64,000 nt of DNA from an uncultured Blautia sp. (lineage in GTDB: Bacteria; Bacillota; Clostridia; Lachnospirales; Lachnospiraceae): assembly GCA_900551075.1 (NCBI GenBank), contig URVB01000006.1, positions 62,001 through 126,000 on the forward strand. Direction: 5' to 3'. The position numbers and the translations under genes are program-made. Below the pieces are notes generated by a model, which worked only from the letters and a program-made list of their open reading frames with translations, had not been told where the DNA came from and ran no database searches. Of this stretch, positions 35,915 through 44,180 are shown one piece after another; the first letter of the stretch is position 1, and each line of letters starts with the position of its first letter.

Positions 35915-37267
35915 TTAGTCTATATCCATCTCAATGGCATCCTGTGCTTCCAAAAGAGCTTCTTCTACATCCATGCCCTCCTCAAAAACTTCATTCAGAG
36001 TTGTTGTACACATATAGTCATTGATTGTCGGGGATGCACTTGTTGTATAAACGGTTCCGATTGCATCTGCTTCTGCAAGCTCGTTCAGAACTTCATACGG
36101 TTTACAACGGAAGAATGTGTTGTAAATGTTATCTTCGTTATAAGCAAATTCTTCATCTGACCACAAAGCTGTGTTACATACATCAAATCCGAGATCGTTC
36201 CAGATGTGTTTTTCACCTTCTTTGGAACATTTCGCCCATGCAAGCCATTCAGCAGCGAGTTCCGGATTCTCACACTCGTTTGTTACAACTGTAACTGTTC
36301 CGCCGATACCAACTGAGCACTTCTGGCCTTCCTCAAATACAGGGCAGGTAGTAATGTCGTATTTGCCTTCCAGGGTTTTCATATTTTCATATCCTGTAAA
36401 ACGGCTCATATACCACATAGCCTTCGGGAAGGATGCAATCTTGCCTTCTGCTATCGGAACGCGGCATCCATCCGTATCGGTATGTCCATCTGTAGAAATC
36501 ATTGCAATACCATCGTCCAGCCACTGCTGCTGCATGGTCATCATCTGTTTAACAGAATCAAGCTGTACGTTTACTTCCCCTTCCGGACCACCTGTCCAGT
36601 CTTCCCCGTACTCAGCCATTGCAATCCACATCCAGTCAACACCTGCCGTATCTACGGAAGTAAGGTAAACCTCTCCGTTAGAAGCTTCTTTGAGCTCCTC
36701 GCCAAGCCTGGTGTAATCATCCCACGTCTTAACGGATTTGTAATCAAGTCCGTATTCATCCATGATTTCCGCATTCCAGTACATAACAGTTGCACCTACA
36801 TGGGTAGGAATTCCTACACGGGTACCGTCTGCTCTGGAGTAAACTTCAAGTCTGGACTGTACCAGATCATCCGCGTATGGCGCAAGGGCATCATTCAAAG
36901 AATACAGCGGGCAGTCTTCGCCCGTATAGTTCGGGAACTGACCAATTTCAATATCACACATATCAGGGGCGCCTTCCCCTGCCTGAAGGGACATCATAAG
37001 TTTGTTGTGCATATCTCCATATGGATAGGTACTGAAAGTAACCTGAATCTGTTTGTCCGGATTTTCCTCGTTCCACTGGTCAACCATTTTTGCATAGAAA
37101 TCGTTATGTAAATCTACAAATGACCACAGCTCGAATTTCGTTCCGTCTTCCGGTCCTACTGTAGTAACCGCAGTAGCCTCACCCTCTGTTTCTTCTTCGG
37201 CATGCACGTTCACTGCCATTCCCATGGCAGACACGGCCATAGTACCAGCCATCAATAACGCAAACAT
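35915..37267 (-). CDS. Maltose-type ABC transporter substrate-binding protein (frameshift at start)
   Basis: The mature part is an intact family 1 binding protein (FELWSFVDLHNDFYAKMV, APDMCDIEIGQFPNY, GIPTHVGATVMYWNAE, WLAWAKCSKEGEKH). An excellent ribosome binding site (AAGGAGG) and ATG lie at 37279-37281, but that ATG reads into a stop after nine codons. Adding one A to the seven-A run at about 37268-37274 joins it to MFALLMAGTMAVSAMGMAVNVHA, a perfect signal peptide. The ATG at 37267 is in frame but lies 22 bases from the Shine-Dalgarno sequence. A sequencing error, a recent mutation or slippage on the A-run could explain this. Confidence 0.85.
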   Translation of the reverse strand: MFALLMAGTMAVSAMGMAVNVHAEEETEGEATAVTTVGPEDGTKFELWSFVDLHNDFYAKMVDQWNEENPDKQIQVTFSTYPYGDMHNKLMMSLQAGEGAPDMCDIEIGQFPNYTGEDCPLYSLNDALAPYADDLVQSRLEVYSRADGTRVGIPTHVGATVMYWNAEIMDEYGLDYKSVKTWDDYTRLGEELKEASNGEVYLTSVDTAGVDWMWIAMAEYGEDWTGGPEGEVNVQLDSVKQMMTMQQQWLDDGIAMISTDGHTDTDGCRVPIAEGKIASFPKAMWYMSRFTGYENMKTLEGKYDITTCPVFEEGQKCSVGIGGTVTVVTNECENPELAAEWLAWAKCSKEGEKHIWNDLGFDVCNTALWSDEEFAYNEDNIYNTFFRCKPYEVLNELAEADAIGTVYTTSASPTINDYMCTTTLNEVFEEGMDVEEALLEAQDAIEMDID

Positions 37268-37428
37268 TTTTTTGTTTTCATAACTTTTACCTCCTTGGTT
37301 TTGTTTGTTTGCTTCTCCGGTTAAATCTGTACAAGCTTCCGCATAATTAATTCGAGTTTTCATAAACAAATGCTGCCGTCACAAAATTATGGTGATTTTG
37401 CACATTTTTTTTACCGATTTATGTTCAT

Positions 37429-37457
37429 ATTATATGATTTTCTTTAATTTTTGTCAA
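37429..37457 (-). promoter_or_regulatory. sigma-A promoter of the arabinoside importer
   Basis: On the minus strand, TTGACA (37452-37457) and TATAAT (37429-37434) are spaced by 17 bases. Transcription begins near 37422, about 140 bases before the binding-protein gene. A 24-base palindrome lies 22 bases upstream of the -35 box. Confidence 0.82.
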
Positions 37458-37478
37458 TATATTTTTGATTTATTTTTA

Positions 37479-37502
37479 TTATTTTAGTAATTACTAAAAT
37501 AA
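37479..37502. promoter_or_regulatory. Perfect 24-base palindrome between divergent genes
   Basis: TTATTTTAGTAA (37479-37490) is followed directly by its exact reverse complement (37491-37502). It lies at about -68 relative to the importer promoter and upstream of the promoter of the divergent ArsR-type gene. This is a likely site for that regulator, at a position suited to activation of the importer or repression of neither core promoter. Confidence 0.7.
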
Positions 37503-37550
37503 ATATCTTTTTGCAGCACCGTCATTTTGCTTATAAAACATGTATTTTTC

Positions 37551-37579
37551 TTGATTTTTTTTATGAAATTTATTATAAT
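37551..37579 (+). promoter_or_regulatory. Promoter of the first ArsR-type regulator
   Basis: TTGATT (37551-37556) and TATAAT (37574-37579) are spaced by 17 bases. The gene begins at 37648, preceded by AAAAGGAG. Confidence 0.65.
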
Positions 37580-37647
37580 ATTTTTATTAATACGTGTTTT
37601 TCTAAACATTCATCTTTAGTTTTTATTTTCATAAAAGGAGTTTTTTT

Positions 37648-38568
37648 ATGCCTGTTTACGATTTAAAAAATGGCCTGCCTCTGTTTAAGGCTCTCGGCTC
37701 CGAGATACGGATTAAAATTTTCCGTCTTATCCAGAGCCAGGAAGGACTGAACCTTAAGCAAATTGCACAAGCACTTGGTATGCCTGTCACCACCCTTTCT
37801 CCTCATATTACTCTTTTGAAGGAGTGCGGCCTTATCTGCATTTTGGACAAGCCCATGGCTCATGGCGTCCAGAAGTGCTGCTTCGCAGACACAGACGCAA
37901 AGCAGCTTATCATCGATATCCCCGGAGACGAGTACGGCTCCCACGTTTACAGCGCTGAAATCCCTGTTGGTAATTTTACGGATTTTTCTGTAGCGCCTAC
38001 CTGTGGTCTGGCCACTTCCTTCAGTTTTATCGGACAGCCTGACGAACCCCGGTATTTCGGACACCCCAGCCGCTATCACGCAAAAATCATCTGGTTCACC
38101 ACCGGATATCTGGAATATGTCCTGCCAAACTTTATTCCCGGCCGCAGCAAAATTGAAAGCCTGTCTCTTTCCTTCGAGATAAGCTCCGAATGCCCCAACT
38201 ATAATGACGACTGGCCTTCCGATATCACATTTTCCATTAACGGCACTACTCTGGGCACCTGGATAAGCCCCGGCGATTACGGCAGCCGCAGGGGACGGTT
38301 AAATCCCGACTGGTGGTTTTCCTTCATGAATCAGTACGGCCTTCTGAAAAAGCTTACCATCAATCATCAGGGAACCTTTATAGACAAAGACAAGCTGTCC
38401 GATGTCACCATCGACCAGCTTGCCTTTACGGACCAGTCCGTCCTTAAATTCCGTTTTTCTGTTCTTCCGGACGCAGCTAATCCTAATGGCTGCACCCTCT
38501 TCGGAAGCGGCTTCGGAGATTGCAATCAGGGTATACAGGTTACCTTCAGCTACAGCCCTCTCGTTTAA
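37648..38568 (+). CDS. ArsR-type regulator with C-terminal beta-rich domain
   Basis: A 306-residue protein. Residues about 5-75 form an ArsR-like winged helix (FKALGSEIRIKIFRLI, LNLKQIAQALGMPVTTLSPHITLLKECGL). The remaining 210 or so residues are predicted beta-rich and carry PTCGLATSF, DEPRYFGHPSRYHAKIIWF, SFEISSECPNYNDDWPSDITFSINGT and DWWFSFMNQYGLLKKL. The many Trp, Tyr and Asp suggest a carbohydrate-binding jelly-roll fused to the DNA-binding domain. It is divergent from the arabinoside importer and convergent with GH43, with a paralog at 39689. It probably senses an arabinoside; this is inference. Confidence 0.8.
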   Translation: MPVYDLKNGLPLFKALGSEIRIKIFRLIQSQEGLNLKQIAQALGMPVTTLSPHITLLKECGLICILDKPMAHGVQKCCFADTDAKQLIIDIPGDEYGSHVYSAEIPVGNFTDFSVAPTCGLATSFSFIGQPDEPRYFGHPSRYHAKIIWFTTGYLEYVLPNFIPGRSKIESLSLSFEISSECPNYNDDWPSDITFSINGTTLGTWISPGDYGSRRGRLNPDWWFSFMNQYGLLKKLTINHQGTFIDKDKLSDVTIDQLAFTDQSVLKFRFSVLPDAANPNGCTLFGSGFGDCNQGIQVTFSYSPLV

Positions 38569-38574
38569 CGTTTC

Positions 38575-39531
38575 TTACTCTTCATAAGAAAAAACCGGCT
38601 TTCCTGTTTCCGCATCCCAGCGGATTTTCATCAGCATGGCATGACGATTCGGGTTATAGAGGGGATTACCCTCTATTTTTTCTTCTGTTCTTGCGTGGTA
38701 AACCATCACCGGATTCCCCTCTTCATCCGTAGTAAAGGAGTTGTGTCCCGGTCCATAAATTTTGCTCTCAGCATCTGTACAAAGCACAGGATAGCGCTCC
38801 TTGGTCCAGGAACGCGGGTCAAGCAGATCCGCGTCTTCAGATGCCGTAAGCATACCCATGCAGTAGGCTGCGCCTGTCTCGGATGCGGAATAGGTGAGAT
38901 AAATTTTTCCGTCATGGTGAATCACAGCAGGCCCTTCGTTCACCCAGAAGCCTACACGTTCCCAATCATAATCCGGTGTTGTCAGAAGCATCTGGATTGT
39001 CTTAAGCTTACAGGGTGTTTCCATTTCCGCAATATACAGGTTGGCAATCTGGGGACCGACGCTGACCTTCTCCGACCATACATAATATCTCCTGCCCCGG
39101 CACTCAAAAACAGTAGCATCCAGAGAGAACGCCTCAAAGGAAAATACATCTCCTTCTGCTCTCTGCATTTTTCCTTTTTCCACCCAGTTTCCCGTCAACG
39201 GATCTCCATCTGCACATTCCAGCACGTACGGACGAATCTCCCATACATCATCCTTATCGCCGCCGGCATAATAGATATACCATTTGCCGTCCAGATAATG
39301 AAGCTCCGGGGCCCAGATGTGCTCACTCATAATTCCCTCCGGATGCTTTGTCCAGACGGTTACCTCCTCTGCCTTACGGAGCCCTGCCAGCGTCTCACTT
39401 CTCCTGAGCACGATTCTGTCATAAGCAGGTACAGATGCCGTGAAATAGTAATTTCCGTCCGTATGGCGGTATATATAAGGATCTGCCCTCTGCAGAATCC
39501 ATGGTTTGTTGTAATTCAATTCCTTTTCCAT
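38575..39531 (-). CDS. GH43 glycosidase (arabinofuranosidase-like)
   Basis: A 318-residue five-bladed beta-propeller glycosidase. The catalytic base lies in RADPYIYRHTDGNYYFTAS (Asp17), the general acid in the FWVNEGPAVIHHDGKIYLTYS segment, and IWAPELHYLDGKWYIYYAGG supplies the central strands. No signal peptide is present, so it works on imported oligosaccharides in the cytoplasm. GGAGG precedes the ATG at 39531. It is bracketed by the two paralogous ArsR-type regulators; its stop is 6 bases from the stop of the first. Confidence 0.88.
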   Translation of the reverse strand: MEKELNYNKPWILQRADPYIYRHTDGNYYFTASVPAYDRIVLRRSETLAGLRKAEEVTVWTKHPEGIMSEHIWAPELHYLDGKWYIYYAGGDKDDVWEIRPYVLECADGDPLTGNWVEKGKMQRAEGDVFSFEAFSLDATVFECRGRRYYVWSEKVSVGPQIANLYIAEMETPCKLKTIQMLLTTPDYDWERVGFWVNEGPAVIHHDGKIYLTYSASETGAAYCMGMLTASEDADLLDPRSWTKERYPVLCTDAESKIYGPGHNSFTTDEEGNPVMVYHARTEEKIEGNPLYNPNRHAMLMKIRWDAETGKPVFSYEE

Positions 39532-39587
39532 TTTTATTTCCTCCAAATATAATTTAGATATCTATAAATTACTTTTTATTCCGATAA

Positions 39588-39616
39588 ATAATATCGCACT
39601 TTGAGAAAAATATCAA
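39588..39616 (-). promoter_or_regulatory. Promoter of the GH43 gene
   Basis: On the minus strand, TTGATA (39611-39616) and TATTAT (39588-39593) are spaced by 17 bases. It is back-to-back with the promoter of the second ArsR-type gene; only 7 bases separate the two -35 boxes, so one bound protein could control both. An AT-rich imperfect dyad around AGATATCT (near 39556-39563) lies downstream of the start site. Confidence 0.7.
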
Positions 39617-39623
39617 CATATCA

Positions 39624-39652
39624 TTGCACTTTTTTTTAAGATTAGTTATAAT
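39624..39652 (+). promoter_or_regulatory. Promoter of the second ArsR-type regulator
   Basis: TTGCAC (39624-39629) and TATAAT (39647-39652) are spaced by 17 bases, 37 bases upstream of the ATG at 39689. Confidence 0.72.
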
Positions 39653-39688
39653 AATTTTCAGTTCAACTCATACGAAAGGAGAGTTTCC

Positions 39689-40612
39689 ATGCTCTATATC
39701 AAAAGTCTGGAACAGGCAGTTCCTGTTTTTAAGGCACTTGGTTCCGAGCTGCGCATCCGCCTTATCAGAATTTTACTGGAACATAACGAAATGAACATGA
39801 ACGAACTGGCATCCAGCCTGGGCATCACCAACGGTGCTCTTACCAGCCACGTAAAGAAGCTGGAGGAGACAGGCATTTTAGCCATTCTTCCCGAGCATTC
39901 CGGCCACGGCAACCAGAAGGTATGCCGCATTAATGTAGATAAGATTCTGGTGGATATCGCAGCCAACAGTGAGAGCCAGTCAGAAAACAGCTATTCCATA
40001 GATATTCCCATTGGCGATTACTTTAATTATTCTATTTATCCTACCTGCGGACTTTCTACTACAAAACAGCTTATCGGTGAAGTTGATGACCCCCGTTATT
40101 TTGCCCACCCAAGCCATATGGACGCACAGATACTCTGGTTCGGCAAGGGCTTTATTGACTACCGCATTCCCAATATGCTCCCATCCAACAGCAGGATTGA
40201 CCGCCTGACAATTTCCTTTGAAATCAGCAGTGAAGCGCCGGGTGTCAACAGCGACTGGCCGTCAGATATCACATTTCTGCTTAACGGTACGAAGATCGGC
40301 ACCTGGACAAGCCCGGGAGATTTCGGTGACGTTCACGGTATGTTCACACCTGACTGGTGGTTTCCCAACTGGAACCAGTATGGCCTGCTGAAAATGCTCG
40401 TCATTGACAAGCACGGTACCTTCATTGACGGGCTGAAAATTTCCGAGGTAAATACGCAGCAGCTTGCATTTACGGCCCAGAATGACATTGTCCTTCGTTT
40501 CCAGGTTCTCGAGCCCGCACAGAATGTAGGCGGCCTCACTCTTTTTGGAAAAAACTTCGGTAACTACAACCAGGATATCAAGGTAAAAGTCCACTACTCT
40601 TCCAACACGTGA
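39689..40612 (+). CDS. ArsR-type regulator with C-terminal beta-rich domain (paralog)
   Basis: A 307-residue protein with the same layout as 37648-38568. The ArsR-like winged helix reads FKALGSELRIRLIRIL, then MNELASSLGITNGALTSHVKKLEETG. The beta-rich domain has PTCGLSTTKQ, DDPRYFAHPSHMDAQILWFG, NSDWPSDITFLLNGT and DWWFPNWNQYGLL. No metal-binding Cys cluster typical of ArsR metal sensors is seen. It is divergent from GH43 and convergent with the GH51/DUF6171 unit. Two diverged copies in one regulon may sense different sugars or control different promoters. Confidence 0.8.
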   Translation: MLYIKSLEQAVPVFKALGSELRIRLIRILLEHNEMNMNELASSLGITNGALTSHVKKLEETGILAILPEHSGHGNQKVCRINVDKILVDIAANSESQSENSYSIDIPIGDYFNYSIYPTCGLSTTKQLIGEVDDPRYFAHPSHMDAQILWFGKGFIDYRIPNMLPSNSRIDRLTISFEISSEAPGVNSDWPSDITFLLNGTKIGTWTSPGDFGDVHGMFTPDWWFPNWNQYGLLKMLVIDKHGTFIDGLKISEVNTQQLAFTAQNDIVLRFQVLEPAQNVGGLTLFGKNFGNYNQDIKVKVHYSSNT

Positions 40613-40624
40613 TATACAGAAAAC

Positions 40625-40680
40625 GCCGCAGTCACAGCCTCTGTTCGACTGCACTGCGGCACTTTTTGCACTTTTTTATT
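40625..40680 (+). terminator. Terminator of the second ArsR-type gene
   Basis: GCCGCAGT (40625-40632) pairs with ACTGCGGC (40653-40660), followed by ACTTTTTGCACTTTTTT. An alternative inner stem (GCAGTC/GACTGC) is also possible. It lies between convergent genes. Confidence 0.8.
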
Positions 40681-40698
40681 CTCCGTACATCCCGGCTC

Positions 40699-41022
40699 TC
40701 AGCCGGTTTTTTCTTTTCTGCCCGGACACGGTTCTGAATGCCCGTTTTCATTCTCTGTTCCCTTCCACCTTGCCGGAATATCCGGACATTTGCGTGCCCT
40801 CTGTGCCGCACGCAGCTCTACAAAGCATCCGCACAGCCGGCACATGCCATTTAACTGTTTCTCACATTCTGCACAAACGGCAAGTCTGCTCTCATAGGTC
40901 CTCTGATCCACCTTCACCGACTCATCCATCCGTTGGATATACCGGGTAAGCTTTTCAAAATAAGCTGCCTCCTTTTCCTGCCCGGGCAGACATTTTCTGC
41001 ATACACGAAGTTCCCTGCCCAT
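40699..41022 (-). CDS. DUF6171 family zinc-ribbon-like small protein
   Basis: A 107-residue cysteine-rich protein: CRKC near the N-terminus, then CAECEKQLNGMCRLCGCFVELRAAQRARKCPD. The four paired Cys sites suggest one or two zinc ribbons. This matches DUF6171, a Lachnospiraceae family of unknown function. The gene lies 19 bases after GH51 on the same strand and is probably cotranscribed with it. No role in arabinose use is known. Confidence 0.78.
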   Translation of the reverse strand: MGRELRVCRKCLPGQEKEAAYFEKLTRYIQRMDESVKVDQRTYESRLAVCAECEKQLNGMCRLCGCFVELRAAQRARKCPDIPARWKGTENENGHSEPCPGRKEKTG

Positions 41023-41041
41023 TGAGTCCTCCCCATATATC

Positions 41042-42544
41042 CTATTTTACGGTCAGATGCAGCACACTGCAGCGCGGAATTGTAAAAGATATTCCCCGGT
41101 CAGTAATCTCCACATCTTTAAAGGCTTCCACACGCACACTGTCAGGCCTCTCAAATGTATTCATGTCTGTCATCGCTCCATGTACGATTTCTCCAAAAAC
41201 CTCTTTTACCTGATAATCCGTCAGAATTGTATCAACCAAATAATCCTCATCAAGCGACAGATTTGTCAACGTAATATGAATGGCTCCGTCCTCCCCTGCC
41301 GATACGGATTCTGTGAGGTTTACAACCTTCCATTCCTCTTCCGCACCAATGGTTTTTGTTTCAATATAGCTGTCAAGAAGCTGTGCATCCTGATGATACT
41401 TGTACATGTCAAATACATGATAGGTAGGTGTAAGAACCATATCTGCGCCCTCTGTGAGAATTACGGACTGCAGTACATTGACAATCTGGGCAAGGTTTGC
41501 CATCTTCACTCTGTCGCTGTGCTTGTTAAAAATATTCAGGGTTATGCCTGCTATCAGCGCATCCCTCATGGTATTCTGCTGGTAAAGGAATCCCGGGTTC
41601 GTTCCGGGCTCTACGTTGTACCATGCGCCCCACTCATCCACAATCATGCCGATTTTTTTCTCAGGATCGTATTCGTCCATAATATGTCCGTGACGTTCAA
41701 TTAATTCTTCCATAAACAGTGCTTTATGCAGACTCTTATACCATACCCTGTCATCAAAGTCCGTAGCGCTTCCCTTGATTTCCCATCCCTCCGGATGTAC
41801 ATAATAATGCAGAGAAAGGCCATCCATATTTCCATGTGGATTTTCCTTGCAATGATGGAAACAGGTTTTCAGAACATCCGAGGTCCATTCGTAATCATCT
41901 ACATTTGCCCCGCAGCAGATTTTCTTCACAGGGTGTTCCGGGTTATAGTTACGCACGTAGGTCTGGTAACGGCGGTATTCGTTCGCATAATAATCAGGGT
42001 TCATATTTCCGCCGCAGCCCCAGTTCTCATTACCAATGCCAAAAAAATCCAGCTTCCATGGCTTTTCATGGCCGTTCTTTGCACGAAGGTCAGCCATAGG
42101 AGAAACACCGTCAAACGTAATATACTCTACCCATTCGGACATTTCCTGCACGGTTCCGCTTCCCAGATTGCCGTTTACATAGGCTTCACATCCAAGCTGT
42201 TCGCAAAGCTCAAAAAACTCATGGGTGCCAAAGCTGTTATCCTCTATCACACCGCCCCAATGTGTGTTAATCATTTTTTTACGGTTCTCTCGGGGACCGA
42301 TGCCATCCTTCCAGTGATATTCATCTGCAAAGCACCCTCCCGGCCAGCGGAGAACCGGAACCCTGATATGCTTCAGCGCTTCTACTACATCTGTACGCAT
42401 TCCGTTTTTGTTGGGAATGGGTGAATTTTCTCCCACGTAGATACCCTCATAAATGCATCTCCCCAGATGCTCGGAAAAATGTCCGTAAATTTCTTTGTTA
42501 ATTTTGCTCTGTTTTCTCAATGGATTAATAAAAAGTTTTGTCAT
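41042..42544 (-). CDS. abfA: Alpha-L-arabinofuranosidase, GH51
   Basis: A 500-residue cytoplasmic retaining arabinofuranosidase. The acid/base Glu173 is in FFGIGNENWGCGG, the nucleophile Glu304 in MIVDEWGAWYN, and VLRWPGGCFADEYHWKDGIGP forms part of the active site. A C-terminal beta-sandwich ends the protein. It removes terminal arabinofuranose from imported arabino-oligosaccharides. GGAAGG sets the start at 42544. It complements the GH43 enzyme; no araA, araB or araD lies next to it. Confidence 0.93.
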   Translation of the reverse strand: MTKLFINPLRKQSKINKEIYGHFSEHLGRCIYEGIYVGENSPIPNKNGMRTDVVEALKHIRVPVLRWPGGCFADEYHWKDGIGPRENRKKMINTHWGGVIEDNSFGTHEFFELCEQLGCEAYVNGNLGSGTVQEMSEWVEYITFDGVSPMADLRAKNGHEKPWKLDFFGIGNENWGCGGNMNPDYYANEYRRYQTYVRNYNPEHPVKKICCGANVDDYEWTSDVLKTCFHHCKENPHGNMDGLSLHYYVHPEGWEIKGSATDFDDRVWYKSLHKALFMEELIERHGHIMDEYDPEKKIGMIVDEWGAWYNVEPGTNPGFLYQQNTMRDALIAGITLNIFNKHSDRVKMANLAQIVNVLQSVILTEGADMVLTPTYHVFDMYKYHQDAQLLDSYIETKTIGAEEEWKVVNLTESVSAGEDGAIHITLTNLSLDEDYLVDTILTDYQVKEVFGEIVHGAMTDMNTFERPDSVRVEAFKDVEITDRGISFTIPRCSVLHLTVK

Positions 42545-42684
42545 ATTTGTCCTTCCTGTTCCCTTTGTCATTGTATTTATTTTATATTTTACTAAATTAT
42601 TATAGTTATTATATGAACCATATTATACATAAAAGCCAACCATTATTCAACCTGTTTTTTCATTTTTTCTCTGCGGATGCAAAA

Positions 42685-42709
42685 CAGACAGCTCATACAG
42701 AGCTGCCTG
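42685..42709 (-). terminator. Terminator of the ROK gene
   Basis: CAGACAGCTC (42685-42694) and GAGCTGCCTG (42700-42709) form a 10-bp stem with one wobble. On the minus strand TTTTGC follows. The rest of 42545-42766 is AT-rich leader of the GH51 gene with no other gene. Confidence 0.7.
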
Positions 42710-42766
42710 CCTCAGAAAGTGCCACCAGACACATGGTGATGCTATGCATCAGCATACTACCGTTTC

Positions 42767-44008
42767 TCAATCGCTGTACCCGAAGTTAAAAAAATACTCG
42801 CGGGCCACCAGAGTCGCTGCACCGATATATGTTATTTGCTTACTCAAAACAGATTTCGCCATATAATTTTCATCATATCTTTTATCATAAAAACGGCAGA
42901 TTTCCAAAAACCGTTTTCTTATTTTGTCATTTTCCAGCATGCAGCCAAAGAGAATTGCACGGTCCGGTGCCATAACGGTAAGAACGTTTACAAAGACCCT
43001 GGCCATGGCAGCTATACACTCATCAAATACCCGGGCCGCCGCATCCGTGTTCCTAATGCTATATTCCTTCGATGTATTTTCTACCATTTCATAAACAAAT
43101 TCTCCGGTCAGCGCCTGAATATCTCCATGCGTTGCCCGGTAAAGCTCCGGTGTACTCTCTTTGGAATACACTGCCTTTAATTTTTCCGTAACGGCAGTGA
43201 TGGAAACCTCCGTTTCCAGACATCCCGTTCTTCCGCACAGGCATTTTTTCTGTCCGGATTCCAAAATATAATGTCCGATTTCTGCTGCTTTACGGCCGGC
43301 GCCTTCATATACCTGATTGCCGATAACCATAGCCGAGCCGACACCAGGTCCCCATTTTAAAAACAAAAGATTTTCTTCTGTTTTTCCCATTCCATAAAGC
43401 AGCTCCCCTTCCGCAAAGGCTTTGATATTATTTTCTACGATAACCGGGCAGTTCATATATGTTTCCATGATTTTTTTAACCGGAACAGCTCTGCGCCAAA
43501 TGCTGTAAGTATCTTCGCTGATTCCCTCCTTACGGTTCACAATCCCCGGAAGGCAGATTCCCATTCCCAGTACCTGAGAAGAGTTTTTCTCACACTCCCA
43601 CAAAAGAGCCTTGCATTCACTGGCAATCCGCCTGAGGAATTCCTCCGGTTCCATGGCGGAATCTGTATTCAGGCTTCTCTGACTGATCCTGTGCCCCTTG
43701 AGATTGGTGATTGTCACATAGGTATTCATGGTTTCAATGTTTACCGCTACAATGTATTTATAATCATAATTAATATCAATTAAGACTTTTCTTCGCCCTG
43801 CCCGCTTCTCTTCCTGCATTTCTCCTTTTTCCAGGAGTATTCCATCCTCCAGAAGCTCTGTACACAGCAGGGTAACTGCTGCCGGCGTCAGCTTCAGTTC
43901 TGCTGCAATATCCTTACGGGGCATTTCCCCTTTTTTATTTAAAATTTCCAGAATTGCCGCTTTATTATTAATCTTGACATTTTCCAGACTGATTCCCGAT
44001 TTTGTCAT
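42767..44008 (-). CDS. ROK-family transcriptional regulator
   Basis: A 413-residue regulator. The winged helix (GEMPRKDIAAELKLTPAAVTLLCTELLEDG, about residues 25-54) is followed by a ROK domain with the zinc motif CLCGRTGCLETEV and the VNIETMNTYVTITNL strand. GGAGG sets the start at 44008. It lies between the GH51 gene and the sulfoquinovose operon, separated from the latter by a terminator. It could control either unit. Confidence 0.88.
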   Translation of the reverse strand: MTKSGISLENVKINNKAAILEILNKKGEMPRKDIAAELKLTPAAVTLLCTELLEDGILLEKGEMQEEKRAGRRKVLIDINYDYKYIVAVNIETMNTYVTITNLKGHRISQRSLNTDSAMEPEEFLRRIASECKALLWECEKNSSQVLGMGICLPGIVNRKEGISEDTYSIWRRAVPVKKIMETYMNCPVIVENNIKAFAEGELLYGMGKTEENLLFLKWGPGVGSAMVIGNQVYEGAGRKAAEIGHYILESGQKKCLCGRTGCLETEVSITAVTEKLKAVYSKESTPELYRATHGDIQALTGEFVYEMVENTSKEYSIRNTDAAARVFDECIAAMARVFVNVLTVMAPDRAILFGCMLENDKIRKRFLEICRFYDKRYDENYMAKSVLSKQITYIGAATLVAREYFFNFGYSD

Positions 44009-44105
44009 ATCCAGCCTCCGTTCGCTCCCTCCAATTTCAAGCTTCTTATAGTATATCATAATTATTTAATTTCTTATACTAAAATTCCTGCAAAATTTAA
44101 AAAGA

Positions 44106-44144
44106 AAGGCAGAAATCCTATTATATTCAGGTTTTTTCTGCCTT
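44106..44144 (-). terminator. Terminator of the sulfoquinovose operon
   Basis: AAGGCAGAAA (44106-44115) pairs with TTTCTGCCTT (44135-44144). On the minus strand the stem is followed by TTCTTTTTAAATTTT. It marks the end of the unit that starts at the promoter near 55.7 kb. Confidence 0.78.
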
Positions 44145-44180
44145 CCATTTTAATTAAATTAATAAATCATTCTATCCCAA

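Noticed and set aside
41726..42424. 232-codon plus-strand open frame opposite GH51
   Set aside because: It is antisense to an intact glycosidase with both catalytic Glu; there is no start signal and no domain.
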